DNA of 64,000 nucleotides from Gemmatimonadota bacterium. Lineage in GTDB: Bacteria > Gemmatimonadota > Gemmatimonadetes > Gemmatimonadales > GWC2-71-9. The notes beneath the pieces are model-generated. The model did not search any database, had not been told where the DNA came from, and saw only the letters and a list, made by a program, of their open reading frames with translations. Shown here one piece after another: positions 26,310 through 35,488 of this stretch (positions within the stretch are counted from its first letter, which is position 1; every line of letters begins with the position of its first letter). Location: the NCBI GenBank assembly GCA_027294455.1, contig JAPULZ010000145.1, positions 1 through 64,000 of the forward strand, written 5' to 3'. The translations under genes and the position numbers were made by a program.

Positions 26310-27512
26310 TTGATCGCGCCCGAGCACCTCTACGCCACCCCGAATGCGCTGGCCACCCACTACAGCAAGTTCCGGGTCGACCAGCGACTCCTGCTCACCG
26401 GCCATTCCCACCAGGCATGGCCCGATTGCGGGTTTGCGGGGCAGCAGCGGGCCTGGCTGGATGCCGCCGCCCATGTCGATCAAAAATGGGAGCGCGCCGC
26501 CACGATGGCCGACCGCGTGCGGCGCGGCTACGCCCGGTTGTTGGACGACGGCGACGGGCTGATCGCGCTGGCGCCGAACACCCACGACCTGGTAATCCGC
26601 TTCCTGTCGGCCTTGCCGCTTCAGACGCGTCCCCGCGTCGTGACGACCGACGGCGAATTCCACACCATCCGCCGCCAGCTCGACCGGCTCGCCGAGGAAG
26701 GCCTCGAGGTGGTCAAGGTACCAAGCCGGCCCGCCGGGGCCATCGCCGAGCGATTGATCGAGACGGTGAACGACAAGACCGCCGCTGTCTTGGTTTCGGC
26801 CGTGCTGTTCAGTAACGCCCACATCGTCCCCGGTCTCGGAAACGTCCTCCAGGCCTGTCAACGCGTCGGCGCCGAGCTGCTGGTGGATGCGTACCACGCG
26901 ATGAACGTGGTGCCTTTCTCCATTCGGCGTGAAGCGCTCGATGGCGCGTTCGTCGTTGGCGGTGGATATAAGTATTGCCAACTCGGGGAGGGCAACTGTT
27001 TCCTGCGCGCTCCGGCCGACTGTAACATGCGGCCGGTCATCACGGGGTGGTTTGCCGAGTTCGCTGACCTGGCCACGGACGCACCCGCCGACCAAGTGAC
27101 CTATGGGCCCGGGCCCGCGCACTTCGCGGGATCGACCTACGATCCCACCAGCCATTACCGGGCCGCGACAGTGATGGATTTCTTCGAAGAGATGGACTTG
27201 ACGCCGGAGTTCCTCCGCGAGGTCAGCCAGCACCAGGTGGGCGCCCTGGCCTGGGCCTTCGACGCGTTGGATGCGGACACGGACGTGATCCGGCGGGATC
27301 GATCCGTCCCCCTGGAGGAGATCGCGGGGTTCCTCTCGCTCAGCTCACCAAGGGCCGAAACACTCTGTCGCCGTCTGGGGGAGCAAGGCGTGCACTGCGA
27401 TTACCGGGGCGATCTCCTGCGGCTCGGTCCAGCTCCCTATCTGTCCGACCAACAGCTGAGAGACGCCATGGACGCGCTGGGCAAGCTGGTCTCCACGGCG
27501 GTTTCTTCTTAG
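26310..27512 (+). CDS. kynU: Kynureninase-like PLP enzyme
   Basis: 400 residues from a TTG at 26310. It is a class-V aminotransferase-fold protein with LFSNAHIVPGL, the cofactor Asp in ELLVDAYHAMNVVPF (D-x-Y-H), and the PLP lysine in VVGGGYKYCQLGEG. The C-terminal domain contains LSSPRAETLCRRLGEQGVHCDYRG and a late LRLGPAPYLSDQ, like kynureninases (hydrolysis of kynurenine to anthranilate and alanine). The lysine loop differs from the usual kynureninase form (SYKYLNGGPG), so it is a divergent member. The four-base spacing to the dioxygenase supports the role. Its stop overlaps the convergent ligase stop. Confidence 0.8.
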   Translation: MIAPEHLYATPNALATHYSKFRVDQRLLLTGHSHQAWPDCGFAGQQRAWLDAAAHVDQKWERAATMADRVRRGYARLLDDGDGLIALAPNTHDLVIRFLSALPLQTRPRVVTTDGEFHTIRRQLDRLAEEGLEVVKVPSRPAGAIAERLIETVNDKTAAVLVSAVLFSNAHIVPGLGNVLQACQRVGAELLVDAYHAMNVVPFSIRREALDGAFVVGGGYKYCQLGEGNCFLRAPADCNMRPVITGWFAEFADLATDAPADQVTYGPGPAHFAGSTYDPTSHYRAATVMDFFEEMDLTPEFLREVSQHQVGALAWAFDALDADTDVIRRDRSVPLEEIAGFLSLSSPRAETLCRRLGEQGVHCDYRGDLLRLGPAPYLSDQQLRDAMDALGKLVSTAVSS

Positions 27513-29032
27513 GCGTTTCGCAAGCGCCCCCGGTCCACCTTTCCGAGGTGGGTTCGCGGCAGCTCGTCCAAGAACACGACGTTCCGCGGATACTTGTAGG
27601 GTTCCAGCCGTTCCCGGACGAACGCCTGGAGCTCCTCTGCCAGTCCCGGGGATTGCCCCTCCAACACCTTGACGAAGGCATGCGGCTTGGTCAATCCGTG
27701 CTCGTCGATCACGCCCACCACGGCCACCTCGGCCACCGCCGGATGTTGCAGCAGGCAGTTCTCCACCTCCTGCGGTGACAGCCACTTGCCGCCCACCTTC
27801 AACATGTCGTCGGCCCGGCCGCAGTAGGTGAAGTATCCATCCTGGTCGCGGCAGATCATGTCGCCGGACACGTACCACTCACCCCGAAAGGCTTCTTTGG
27901 TCTTCTCCATTTGTTGCCAGTAGCCGATCGCCCGAGAGTTGCCCCGCACCCACAACGACCCGACCTCGCCGGTGGGAAGTTCATGACCGGATTCGTCGCA
28001 GACCTTCACGTCGAACCCCGGCACCGCCGTGCCCAGGGTGCCCGGCCTGACGTGCCCGGGACGATTGGAAATGAAGATGTGCCACATCTCCGCCGTGCCG
28101 AGCCCGTCCAGCAGCTCGACACCAAAGGTCGCCTTCCAACGACTGTGCAACTCCACGGGGAGGGCCTCCCCGGCGGACGTCACGAGCCTCAGGCTGGAGA
28201 CGTCCGCTCGAGTCGCCCCGGGGTGTGCGATCATGTGATTGATCATCGTCGGCACGTTGATCAAGATAGTCGGACGGAACTGCGCAATCTTCTCGAACAG
28301 CACGTCCGCCGTGCACGGCTCAGCGAAGAGCACGGCGGTCGCCCCGACCGAGAACGGGAAGAAGAGATTGGATCCCGTCGCATAGCCGAAGTAGAGCTTC
28401 GGAACAGACAGCGTGATGTCTTGCTCCGTGTAACCGATCACGTTCCTGGCGTAGCACTCCGTCGTGTTCGCGAACGACGTATGTGTCTGGACGACCGCCT
28501 TGGGACGTCCCGTCGTTCCACCCGAAAAGAGCCACACCGCCGGGTCGTCGCGATGCGAGGGAAAGGTCTCCAACTCCTCGGAGGCATCTGCCACTTGTTC
28601 CTCGAACGAGGGATCCCCGATCACGAGGAGCGATCTGAGGTACGGGGCCTTCTTGGCGGCCTCCTCGAACGCATCTCGGGTGTCCTTGTGAACAACCGCC
28701 ACCGTCGCCCGCGTATATCCGTAGAAGTACTCGATGGCGTCGGGCTTGAGATACGGGTTGACCATGACCACCACTGCACCAATCTTCAGGGTGCCGAACA
28801 GCGCGGCGACGAACTCGGCTCCATCGGGCAGCGCGATGATCACGCGTTGCTCCGCTTCGACCCCCGCGCGACGGAGTACGTGGCCGAACCGATTGGCCAT
28901 GGCTTGCACTTCTCGATAGTGGAGTGTCCGATGATCGGTGAGGAGGGCGTTGCGTTCTCCCTTGCCCTCACGAACGCGTGCGTCGAGAAAGTACTCGGCG
29001 ATGTTGAACGTCTCGGGCGGCTGGAACATCAT
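27509..29032 (-). CDS. 2-aminobenzoate/benzoate-CoA ligase
   Basis: 507 residues. The start MMFQPPETFNIAEYFLD is typical of the benzoate-CoA ligase family (ATG at 29032 or 29029; no clear ribosome site). The adenylation domain carries WLFSGGTTGRPKAVVQTH, VPKLYFGYATGSNLFFPF and LGTAEMWHIFISN, and the C-terminal domain the catalytic Lys in LPRTHLGKVDRGRLR. The enzyme forms an aroyl-CoA from ATP, CoA and an aromatic acid. Given the kynureninase and anthraniloyl-CoA-type monooxygenase nearby, anthranilate is the probable substrate, but benzoate is not excluded from sequence. Its stop codon overlaps the kynureninase stop on the other strand. Confidence 0.88.
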   Translation of the reverse strand: MMFQPPETFNIAEYFLDARVREGKGERNALLTDHRTLHYREVQAMANRFGHVLRRAGVEAEQRVIIALPDGAEFVAALFGTLKIGAVVVMVNPYLKPDAIEYFYGYTRATVAVVHKDTRDAFEEAAKKAPYLRSLLVIGDPSFEEQVADASEELETFPSHRDDPAVWLFSGGTTGRPKAVVQTHTSFANTTECYARNVIGYTEQDITLSVPKLYFGYATGSNLFFPFSVGATAVLFAEPCTADVLFEKIAQFRPTILINVPTMINHMIAHPGATRADVSSLRLVTSAGEALPVELHSRWKATFGVELLDGLGTAEMWHIFISNRPGHVRPGTLGTAVPGFDVKVCDESGHELPTGEVGSLWVRGNSRAIGYWQQMEKTKEAFRGEWYVSGDMICRDQDGYFTYCGRADDMLKVGGKWLSPQEVENCLLQHPAVAEVAVVGVIDEHGLTKPHAFVKVLEGQSPGLAEELQAFVRERLEPYKYPRNVVFLDELPRTHLGKVDRGRLRNA

Positions 29033-29105
29033 GGTGTGGGATGATACGCGTTGGTCGGAACCATCGTCAACCACCATGCCCGTGGCCCTCCAAATTGCGA
29101 GGATC

Positions 29106-29861
29106 ATGACGGTAGCCCATCTGGCTGATATGACGTGGGAGGACGTGCGAGAGCTCGACGCCGCACGAACCGTCGCGATCCTGCCCATCGGCGCCGTGGA
29201 GGCACACGGCCCCCATTTGCCCCTCGCCACCGACGTCATCATCGCAGAGGCCATGGCGCGTGCGGGAGCGGCCAACCTCGATGCCGGAGACATTGCCGTC
29301 TTCGTCCTTCCGGCGCTGAGCTATACCCCGGCCGACTTTGCCGCGACGTTTCCGGGAACGGTTTCCATGCACAAGGAGACCCTCACCGCGCTGCTGCTGG
29401 ACATCGCCCGCAGCCTCACGCGCCAGGGATTTCCCATGCTCGCCCTGGCCAATGCGCATCTCGACCCAGCCAATCTCGGCTCCATTGAGACGGCACAGCG
29501 CGCTGCGCGCGCGGAAAACCTCCTCGCCATCGTCTTTCCCGATGTATCGAAGAAACCGTGGGCGTTGCGTCTGACCGAGGAGTTCAAGAGCGGCGCGTGT
29601 CACGCGGGGCGATACGAGACCTCCGTCGTGATGGCGGCGCGCCCCGAGCTCGTGCGAGAGGACATCCGCGGGACCCTGCCGCCCAACCCCGCCTCGCTGT
29701 CGGACGCCATCCGGGCGGGTTTGAAGAACTTCGAAGACGCGCAAGGCCCTCAAGCGTACTTCGGATATCCCGCCGATGCCACCGCCGCGGAGGGAGAACG
29801 AACCATCGCCGTGCTTGGCACGATTCTCGAGCAGGCGATTTTGGCCGAGTGGCCGGAGTGA
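29106..29861 (+). CDS. Creatininase-family amidohydrolase
   Basis: 251 residues. The N-terminal metal motif PIGAVEAHGPHLPLATD is intact (Glu, His, Asp). The second site reads ANAHLDPANLGSIETA, where most members have NGHGGN; the H-x-D here could replace the H-x-E pair of true creatininase. HAGRYETS differs from the usual HAGxxETS only in the variable position. Family members open lactams (creatinine) or remove formyl groups from amides (ArfB). In this cluster it lies between the CoA ligase and the SDR/RidA genes. It could deformylate N-formylkynurenine, for which no dedicated gene is present, or hydrolyse a ring intermediate. The ATG at 29106 is preferred over 29076. Confidence 0.82.
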   Translation: MTVAHLADMTWEDVRELDAARTVAILPIGAVEAHGPHLPLATDVIIAEAMARAGAANLDAGDIAVFVLPALSYTPADFAATFPGTVSMHKETLTALLLDIARSLTRQGFPMLALANAHLDPANLGSIETAQRAARAENLLAIVFPDVSKKPWALRLTEEFKSGACHAGRYETSVVMAARPELVREDIRGTLPPNPASLSDAIRAGLKNFEDAQGPQAYFGYPADATAAEGERTIAVLGTILEQAILAEWPE

Positions 29862-29870
29862 CGCGATCCC

Positions 29871-30647
29871 ATGGCACTCACCGATAGGAACGCCGTCGTC
29901 ATCGGTGGCGGTCGTGGCATCGGCGCCGCCGTTGCACGCGCACTCGCCGAAGCCGGCGCGGGGATCGTGGTGGCGGCGCGCACAGTCGAAGCAATCGAGC
30001 GAGTGGCCGCCGGGCTCCGGGCCGACGGCCATCGGGCGTGGCCCGTCCGCTGCGATGTGACCGACCCGCACGACGTGCAGGCCTTGGTCAAGACCGCGAC
30101 GGAGTACCTGGACCACGTGGACATTCTCGTCAACAGCGCCGGCATCGCCTCCTCCGCTCCCGTGCACAAGCTGACACTGGAGGAGTGGAACACCAGCTTC
30201 GCGGTCAACGCGACCGGCACGTTCTTGTGCACCCAGGCGTTTCTTCCACAAATGCTGGCCAGCAAGTGGGGACGCATCGTGAACGTGGTGTCGGTCGCGG
30301 GCCTCACGGGCTCCCGATACGTCGCAGCCTACTCCGCCTCCAAGCACGCCGCCATCGGTTTCACACGCTGCGTCGCCGCGGAGGTCGCTGCGCACGGCGT
30401 CACGGCCAACGCCGTGTGCCCCGGGTTCGTCGACACGGACATGACGACCGAATCCATCGATCGCATCGTCGACGCCACGGGGGTCTCCCGGGACCAGGCG
30501 CTCGAGGCCATTCTCGAAACCACACCCCAGCGCCGGCTGTTCACACCCGAGGAAGTGGCCCATACCGTGCTCGCACTCTGCGACGACAACTCCAGGGGGA
30601 TTAACGGGCAGGCCATCGTGCTGGATGGAGGAGGACTTCTGGCATGA
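29871..30647 (+). CDS. Short-chain dehydrogenase/reductase
   Basis: 258 residues with the cofactor motif GGGRGIGAAVARALAEAG, the NSAGIAS stretch, the catalytic Ser in VNVVSVAGLTG and the YSASK pair. It is a classical SDR resembling 3-oxoacyl reductases and 3-hydroxyacyl-CoA dehydrogenases. Its stop overlaps the RidA start (ATGA), and it sits 9 bases after the creatininase-family gene. In the proposed pathway it would oxidise or reduce an alicyclic CoA intermediate produced by the monooxygenase/reductase. The substrate and cofactor preference are inferred only. Confidence 0.88.
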   Translation: MALTDRNAVVIGGGRGIGAAVARALAEAGAGIVVAARTVEAIERVAAGLRADGHRAWPVRCDVTDPHDVQALVKTATEYLDHVDILVNSAGIASSAPVHKLTLEEWNTSFAVNATGTFLCTQAFLPQMLASKWGRIVNVVSVAGLTGSRYVAAYSASKHAAIGFTRCVAAEVAAHGVTANAVCPGFVDTDMTTESIDRIVDATGVSRDQALEAILETTPQRRLFTPEEVAHTVLALCDDNSRGINGQAIVLDGGGLLA

Positions 30648-31060
30648 GCTACGAGATCATCAATCCCGAGTCCCTCGGCGCACCCAAGGGATGGAACAAC
30701 GGGATGGTGGCGCCAGCGGGCGGACGCGTGCTCTTTGTGGCGGGCCAGTCGGCGCGTGACGCTTCCGGCCGCGTGATGGCCACGACGATGACGGAGCAGT
30801 TCGCCATAGTCCTCGACCACATCTTGACCGTCGTCCATGCAGCCGGGGGGAAGGCGGAGCACATCGGTCGCTTGACCATTTTCGTCACCGATCTCGCGGC
30901 CTACGTAGCGAGTCTCAAACCCATCGGCGAGGTCTACCGGAAGCGTATGGGCCGGCATTACCCGGCCATGGCACTCCTGGAAGTCACCGGCCTAATGGAC
31001 GACAATTCAATGATCGAGGTCGAGGCGACCGCCGTGCTGCCACCCGAGACCACCGGCTGA
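30644..31060 (+). CDS. RidA/YjgF family enamine-imine deaminase
   Basis: 138 residues. It has the RidA fold pattern: LFVAGQSARDASG near the start, TEQFAIVLDHILTVVHAAGG, a mid LTIFVTDLAAYVASLKPIGEVYRKRMG, and the C-terminal MIEVEATAVLPP; an Arg in the YRKRMG segment sits where the substrate carboxylate is usually held. RidA proteins hydrolyse reactive enamines and imines to ketones and ammonia. In this operon the expected product of the fused monooxygenase/reductase is a 2-amino-cyclohexene carboxyl-CoA, itself an enamine, so RidA may be a true pathway step here rather than housekeeping. Translation is coupled to the SDR. Confidence 0.87.
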   Translation: MSYEIINPESLGAPKGWNNGMVAPAGGRVLFVAGQSARDASGRVMATTMTEQFAIVLDHILTVVHAAGGKAEHIGRLTIFVTDLAAYVASLKPIGEVYRKRMGRHYPAMALLEVTGLMDDNSMIEVEATAVLPPETTG

Positions 31061-31097
31061 GTACGTTCACCACTTTGGTCGCGCGAGGAACCTGCGA

Positions 31098-31898
31098 ATG
31101 CCGTTGACGCCCAAATCATTCCTGTACGACCACGACCCCGCATCTTCGGTCGCGACGATTACGCTCAATCGCCCCGAACGACTCAACGCACTGACCTTCG
31201 AAGTCTACGGCGAGCTGCGCGACACGTTTCGAGCACTCGATGAAGAACCGGGGGTGCGCGCCATCGTTATCACCGGCGCCGGGCGCGCGTTCTGCACCGG
31301 TGGCGACGTCAACGACATCATCGGCGCACTGTTCGAGTGCGACCGCGATGGCCTGGTCGAGTTCACGCACATGACCTGCGACCTGATCCTGGCGATACGC
31401 GAGTGCCGGCGTCCCGTGGTGGCAGCGCTCAATGGTACGACAGCCGGAGCCGGCGCCGTGATCGCCGCGGCGTGTGATGTCCGTATCGCCAGTGAGTCTG
31501 CCAAGATCGCCTTTCTGTTCAGCAAGGTCGGGCTCTCGGGCGCCGACATGGGCATCGCCTGGCTACTGCCCCGCATCATCGGCTTCGGACGCGCCACCGA
31601 GCTGCTCCTGACGGGCGACTTCATCGATGCCAGGACCGCGCTGCAGATCGGACTGTACAACCGCGTGGTGTCGGGAGACTCCGTCCTGGCCCAGGCGCAA
31701 TCGTTTGCAACAACCCTCGCCCGCGGACCTTCCTACGCCTTGGGCGTCACGAAGCAATCGCTCAACGCGGAGGCCTCCCTCGATCTGGCGAGCGCGCTCC
31801 GGGCCGAGGCCGAAGCCCAGGCCGTTTGCATGGAAGATCCCAATTTCAAAGAAGCCTACGAGGCGTTCCGGGCCAAGCGAGACGCCGAGTTCATCTGA
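31098..31898 (+). CDS. Enoyl-CoA hydratase/isomerase family protein
   Basis: 266 residues of the crotonase fold: VATITLNRPERLNALTFEVYGEL, ITGAGRAFCTGGDVNDI, and the oxyanion region ALNGTTAGAGAVIAAACDVRIAS, followed by AKIAFLFSKVGLSGADMGIAWLLPRIIG. Crotonases hydrate, isomerise, or in some pathways hydrolyse cyclic CoA thioesters. In the operon, it would hydrate the alicyclic enoyl-CoA or cleave the ring ketone. Residue differences that decide the subclass cannot be read safely. The acyl-CoA dehydrogenase ATG is two bases after its TGA. Confidence 0.9.
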   Translation: MPLTPKSFLYDHDPASSVATITLNRPERLNALTFEVYGELRDTFRALDEEPGVRAIVITGAGRAFCTGGDVNDIIGALFECDRDGLVEFTHMTCDLILAIRECRRPVVAALNGTTAGAGAVIAAACDVRIASESAKIAFLFSKVGLSGADMGIAWLLPRIIGFGRATELLLTGDFIDARTALQIGLYNRVVSGDSVLAQAQSFATTLARGPSYALGVTKQSLNAEASLDLASALRAEAEAQAVCMEDPNFKEAYEAFRAKRDAEFI

Positions 31899-31900
31899 GG

Positions 31901-33070
31901 ATGCCGATGCTCGAGCTGAATCCGGTCCGCGCGCTGCTGGACGACGGGCATCTCGCCCTGGGTCGCGCGTTCGACGAGTTCGCCAAGAAGGAACTGCTAC
32001 CGCTACCTCACGCTGAGGACGATGGAGCCGCACGGACCCAGGCCCGCGAGATCATGCACACCATGGGGGCGGCCCACTTCCTTGATCCCATCCTCGGTCA
32101 CGATCTGCGTGCGTGCTGCGTCATGCGCGAGATGCTGGGGTACGCCGCGCCGCTGGCCGATGCCGTGTTCGCCCTGCAGGCCCTGGGCTCGGTTCCCATC
32201 GCTCTCGCCGGGAGCGATGCGCTCAAGGAGCGTTGGCTTGCACCCGCGATGAAGGGCGAGCTCATGGCGGCATTCGCCATGACGGAGCGGGGCGCGGGAT
32301 CAGACGTGGGGGCGATGACGACCACCGCCCGACGAGACGGCGACGAGTACGTGCTCGACGGTGGCAAGACGCTCATCTCCAATGCCGGGATCGCCGATTT
32401 TTACACGGTATTCGCATCGACCGACCGGTCACGAAAGACCAAGGGCATTTCCTGCTTCGTGGTCGGGGCCGAGACGCCTGGATTGGAATTCGCCAAGCCG
32501 CAGATCATGAGTGCGCCCCACCCCATTGGAGAGATCACCTTCACCGAGTGCCGTGTACCGACAAGCGCCTTGCTCGGCGCCGAGGGCGAAGGCTTCAAAC
32601 TCGGCATGACCACCCTGGATCGGCTCCGCCCCACGGTGGGCGCCGCCGCGTGCGGCCTCGCGGCCCGCGCGCTGCACGAGGCCCTCGACCACGCTACGCA
32701 GCGCGAGCAGTTCGGCACACGCTTGGCCGATTTTCAACTGATCCAGCACAAACTGGCCCGGATGGCCACCGACCTCACCGCGGCGCGATTGCTGGTCTAC
32801 CGCGCCGCGTGGCAAAAAGACCAAGGAGCGGAACGCATCACCATGGAAGCGGCCATGGCCAAGGCGTTCGCCACGGAGGCGGCGCAGCGCATCGTCGACG
32901 ACGCGGTCCAGATTCTCGGCGGCCGTGGCGTGTTGGCCGACAGCACCGTGGATCGACTCTATCGATCCGTCCGCGCGCTTCGCATCTACGAAGGCACCAC
33001 CGAGATCCAGCATCTCATCATCGCCGGCCAACTGATCAAGCAGCACAGATCCGGAGCGTCGGCCGGATGA
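31901..33070 (+). CDS. Acyl-CoA dehydrogenase
   Basis: 389 residues from the ATG at 31901. [15 protein letters not shown] and [16 protein letters not shown] flank the flavin pocket, [25 protein letters not shown] is the central helix segment, and the C-terminus carries [20 protein letters not shown], holding the catalytic Glu of the family. It should introduce an alpha,beta double bond into an acyl-CoA and pass electrons to an ETF. In this cluster a cyclic or ring-opened CoA substrate is plausible. The stop overlaps the next gene's ATG (ATGA), and no ETF genes are visible in the window. Confidence 0.92.
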   Translation: MPMLELNPVRALLDDGHLALGRAFDEFAKKELLPLPHAEDDGAARTQAREIMHTMGAAHFLDPILGHDLRACCVMREMLGYAAPLADAVFALQALGSVPIALAGSDALKERWLAPAMKGELMAAFAMTERGAGSDVGAMTTTARRDGDEYVLDGGKTLISNAGIADFYTVFASTDRSRKTKGISCFVVGAETPGLEFAKPQIMSAPHPIGEITFTECRVPTSALLGAEGEGFKLGMTTLDRLRPTVGAAACGLAARALHEALDHATQREQFGTRLADFQLIQHKLARMATDLTAARLLVYRAAWQKDQGAERITMEAAMAKAFATEAAQRIVDDAVQILGGRGVLADSTVDRLYRSVRALRIYEGTTEIQHLIIAGQLIKQHRSGASAG

Positions 33071-35319
33071 GGATCGTCAGCATCGGCGGCGGCCCAGCAG
33101 GGCTTTTCTTCGCCATTATCATGAAAAAGGCCGATCCGGGGCACCAGATCACCGTGGTCGAGCGCAACCGTCCCGACCACACCTTCGGCTTCGGCGTGGT
33201 TTTCTCCGACCAGGCGCTGGAAAACGTCGCCGTGGCCGATCCCCCGACCTACCAGCGCATTACCGAGCACTTCGCCCACTGGGACGACATCGATATTCAC
33301 TATAACGACTACACGCTGACGTCCACCGGCCACGGCTTCAGCGGACTCTCACGCGCCAACCTCCTCATCATCCTCACCGAGCGCTGTCGGGAGTTGGGCG
33401 TCGAACTGCAGTGCGATCGCGAGGTGAACGATCTGTCCGACTATGCCGATGCCGATCTCATCCTCGGTGCCGATGGCGTCAACAGCACCGTCCGCGCCTT
33501 GTACGAGGACGAATTCAAGCCCAGCATCGACTGGCGTCCCAATCGCTTCGTATGGCTCGGGACGACGCGCGTCTTTCCGGCATTCACCTTCTATTTCAAG
33601 TGGGACCACAACGGGCTCTGGCGCATTCACGCATACCAGTACGAAAAGGGCCATTCCACGTTCATCGTTGAGGCCACCGAACGCACATGGCAGGCAGCGG
33701 GACTGGCCGACGCCGACGAAGATCGGACCGTCGCCTTCTGTGAAGAACTTTTCGCCGAGGAACTCGACGGGCACAGGTTGTTGCAGAACCTCTCGGTCTG
33801 GAGACAGTTCCCGACCGTGACGAATGAGTGCTGGCACCACGGCAACATCGTCTTGGTGGGGGACGCCGCCCACACGGCCCATTTTTCCATCGGCTCCGGC
33901 ACGAAGCTGGCGATGGAGGGCGCCATTGCTCTCGCCGACGCGCTGCGGAGTCACGCCGATGTTGCCCAAGCGCTCACCGCCTATGAGGCGGAGCGCAGAC
34001 CCCTCGTCGAAAGTGCCCAACGCGCAGCGCAGGTGAGCCTGCAATGGTTTGAGGATGTCGAGCGATACATCGACATGGACCCCACCCAGTTCGCGTTCAA
34101 CCTGCTGACCCGCAGCTTCCGTATCACATACGAAAATCTGCGCCTGCGCGATCCCGACTTCATTCGGTCGGTGGACAACTGGTTCGCCGACAAGGCCATG
34201 GCGCAGAGCGGTGTGACGATCGCTGTGCGGCAACCGCAGCCGCCCATGTTCACCCCGTTCCGACTGCGGGAGATGGTCTTGCAAAACCGGGTCGTCGTAT
34301 CACCCATGTGCCAATACATCGCCCAAGACGGGTTACCCAACGAATGGCATATGGTCCATCTCGGCAGCCGTGCCATCGGCGGTGCGGGATTGATCTTCAC
34401 CGAGATGACCGATGTGAGCGAAGCCGGGCGCATCACGCCCGGCTGCGCAGGCATGTATACCGACGAGCACATCGAACCGTGGACGTGTATCGTGGACTTC
34501 GTGCACGCCCAGAGCCATGCAAAAATCGGGATGCAGCTCGGGCATGCCGGGCGCAAGGGATCCACACGCGTCGCATGGGAGGGAATGGACGAGCCGCTGG
34601 AATCCGGCAACTGGCCCATCATCGCCCCGTCACCGATCTCGTATTTCGAGCACGGCCAGGTTCCGAGGGAGATGACGCGGGGTGACATGGACACGGTGCG
34701 GGAGGATTTCGTCGCCGCGGCCAAGCGGGTGGACGCGGCCGGCTTCGACATCATCGAGCTTCACTTCGCCCATGGCTATCTCTTGGCGAGCTTCATATCG
34801 CCTCTGACCAACACCCGCACCGACAATTACGGCGGCTCGCTGGGAAACCGCATGCGATTCCCGCTGGAACTCCTCGACGCGGTGCGCGAGGTCTGGCCGG
34901 ATGAAAAGCCGATGTCGGTACGGATTTCCGCCGTGGATTGGGCGCCCGGCGGGATGCAACCGGATGATGCCGTCGAGGTCGCCAAGCTTCTCAAGCAACA
35001 CGATTGCGACATCACCGACGTGTCGGCCGGGCAAACCGTATCGCATGCCAAGCCCGTCTACGGACGGCAATTCCAAACGCCTTTCAGCGATCGCATCCGC
35101 CACGAGGCGGGCATCCACACGATGGCCGTCGGAAACATCTCGTCGTACGAGGACGTCAACACGATACTCGCAGCGGGGCGTGCCGACCTGGCCGTCATGG
35201 CCCGGGCCCATCTGTGGGACCCCTACTGGACGCGCCACGCTGCCCACGAACTGGGCTACGAGCTGCCTTGGCCCGGACCCTACGCCAGCCTCGACCAGTA
35301 CAAGCCGCGCTTCACCTAA
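33067..35319 (+). CDS. 2-aminobenzoyl-CoA monooxygenase/reductase-type fusion
   Basis: 750 residues in two flavin domains. Residues 1 to about 385 are a flavin monooxygenase of the salicyloyl/aminobenzoyl-CoA hydroxylase type: [19 protein letters not shown], the [14 protein letters not shown] segment, and [16 protein letters not shown], the second FAD motif. Residues about 395-750 are an old-yellow-enzyme domain ([52 protein letters not shown] with active-site His). The same fusion occurs in the 2-aminobenzoyl-CoA monooxygenase/reductase of the Azoarcus evansii anthranilate pathway, which hydroxylates and then reduces the ring to a cyclohexene-carboxyl-CoA. Exact size and order match that precedent. 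It is the last gene of the operon. Confidence 0.9.
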   Translation: MRIVSIGGGPAGLFFAIIMKKADPGHQITVVERNRPDHTFGFGVVFSDQALENVAVADPPTYQRITEHFAHWDDIDIHYNDYTLTSTGHGFSGLSRANLLIILTERCRELGVELQCDREVNDLSDYADADLILGADGVNSTVRALYEDEFKPSIDWRPNRFVWLGTTRVFPAFTFYFKWDHNGLWRIHAYQYEKGHSTFIVEATERTWQAAGLADADEDRTVAFCEELFAEELDGHRLLQNLSVWRQFPTVTNECWHHGNIVLVGDAAHTAHFSIGSGTKLAMEGAIALADALRSHADVAQALTAYEAERRPLVESAQRAAQVSLQWFEDVERYIDMDPTQFAFNLLTRSFRITYENLRLRDPDFIRSVDNWFADKAMAQSGVTIAVRQPQPPMFTPFRLREMVLQNRVVVSPMCQYIAQDGLPNEWHMVHLGSRAIGGAGLIFTEMTDVSEAGRITPGCAGMYTDEHIEPWTCIVDFVHAQSHAKIGMQLGHAGRKGSTRVAWEGMDEPLESGNWPIIAPSPISYFEHGQVPREMTRGDMDTVREDFVAAAKRVDAAGFDIIELHFAHGYLLASFISPLTNTRTDNYGGSLGNRMRFPLELLDAVREVWPDEKPMSVRISAVDWAPGGMQPDDAVEVAKLLKQHDCDITDVSAGQTVSHAKPVYGRQFQTPFSDRIRHEAGIHTMAVGNISSYEDVNTILAAGRADLAVMARAHLWDPYWTRHAAHELGYELPWPGPYASLDQYKPRFT

Positions 35320-35380
35320 CTCGCCGCGGCCCTCTGTTCGCCGTACTGCCCGGGAGAAGGGTATGGTGTGGGGAAAAAAG

Positions 35381-35452
35381 AGGCGCCGGGCAGATTCGAA
35401 CTGCCGAATAGAGGTTTTGCAGACCTCCGCCTTACCACTTGGCTACGGCGCC
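35381..35452 (-). tRNA. tRNA-Cys (GCA)
   Basis: Read on the minus strand, 72 bases form a full cloverleaf: acceptor stem GGCGCCG paired with CGGCGCC, an anticodon arm GGAGGTCTGCAAAACCTC with anticodon GCA, and a T arm with TTCGAAT. The 3' CCA is not encoded. A run of six T follows immediately and probably ends transcription. Confidence 0.95.
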
Positions 35453-35488
35453 TGAGGGCACCAAAGATCGCCATTCCAGCACCGGTTC

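Noticed and set aside
32113-35319. 1068-codon open frame that includes the monooxygenase fusion
   Set aside because: The first third is out of frame with acyl-CoA dehydrogenase; the fusion protein starts at the ATG at 33067 overlapping the dehydrogenase stop.
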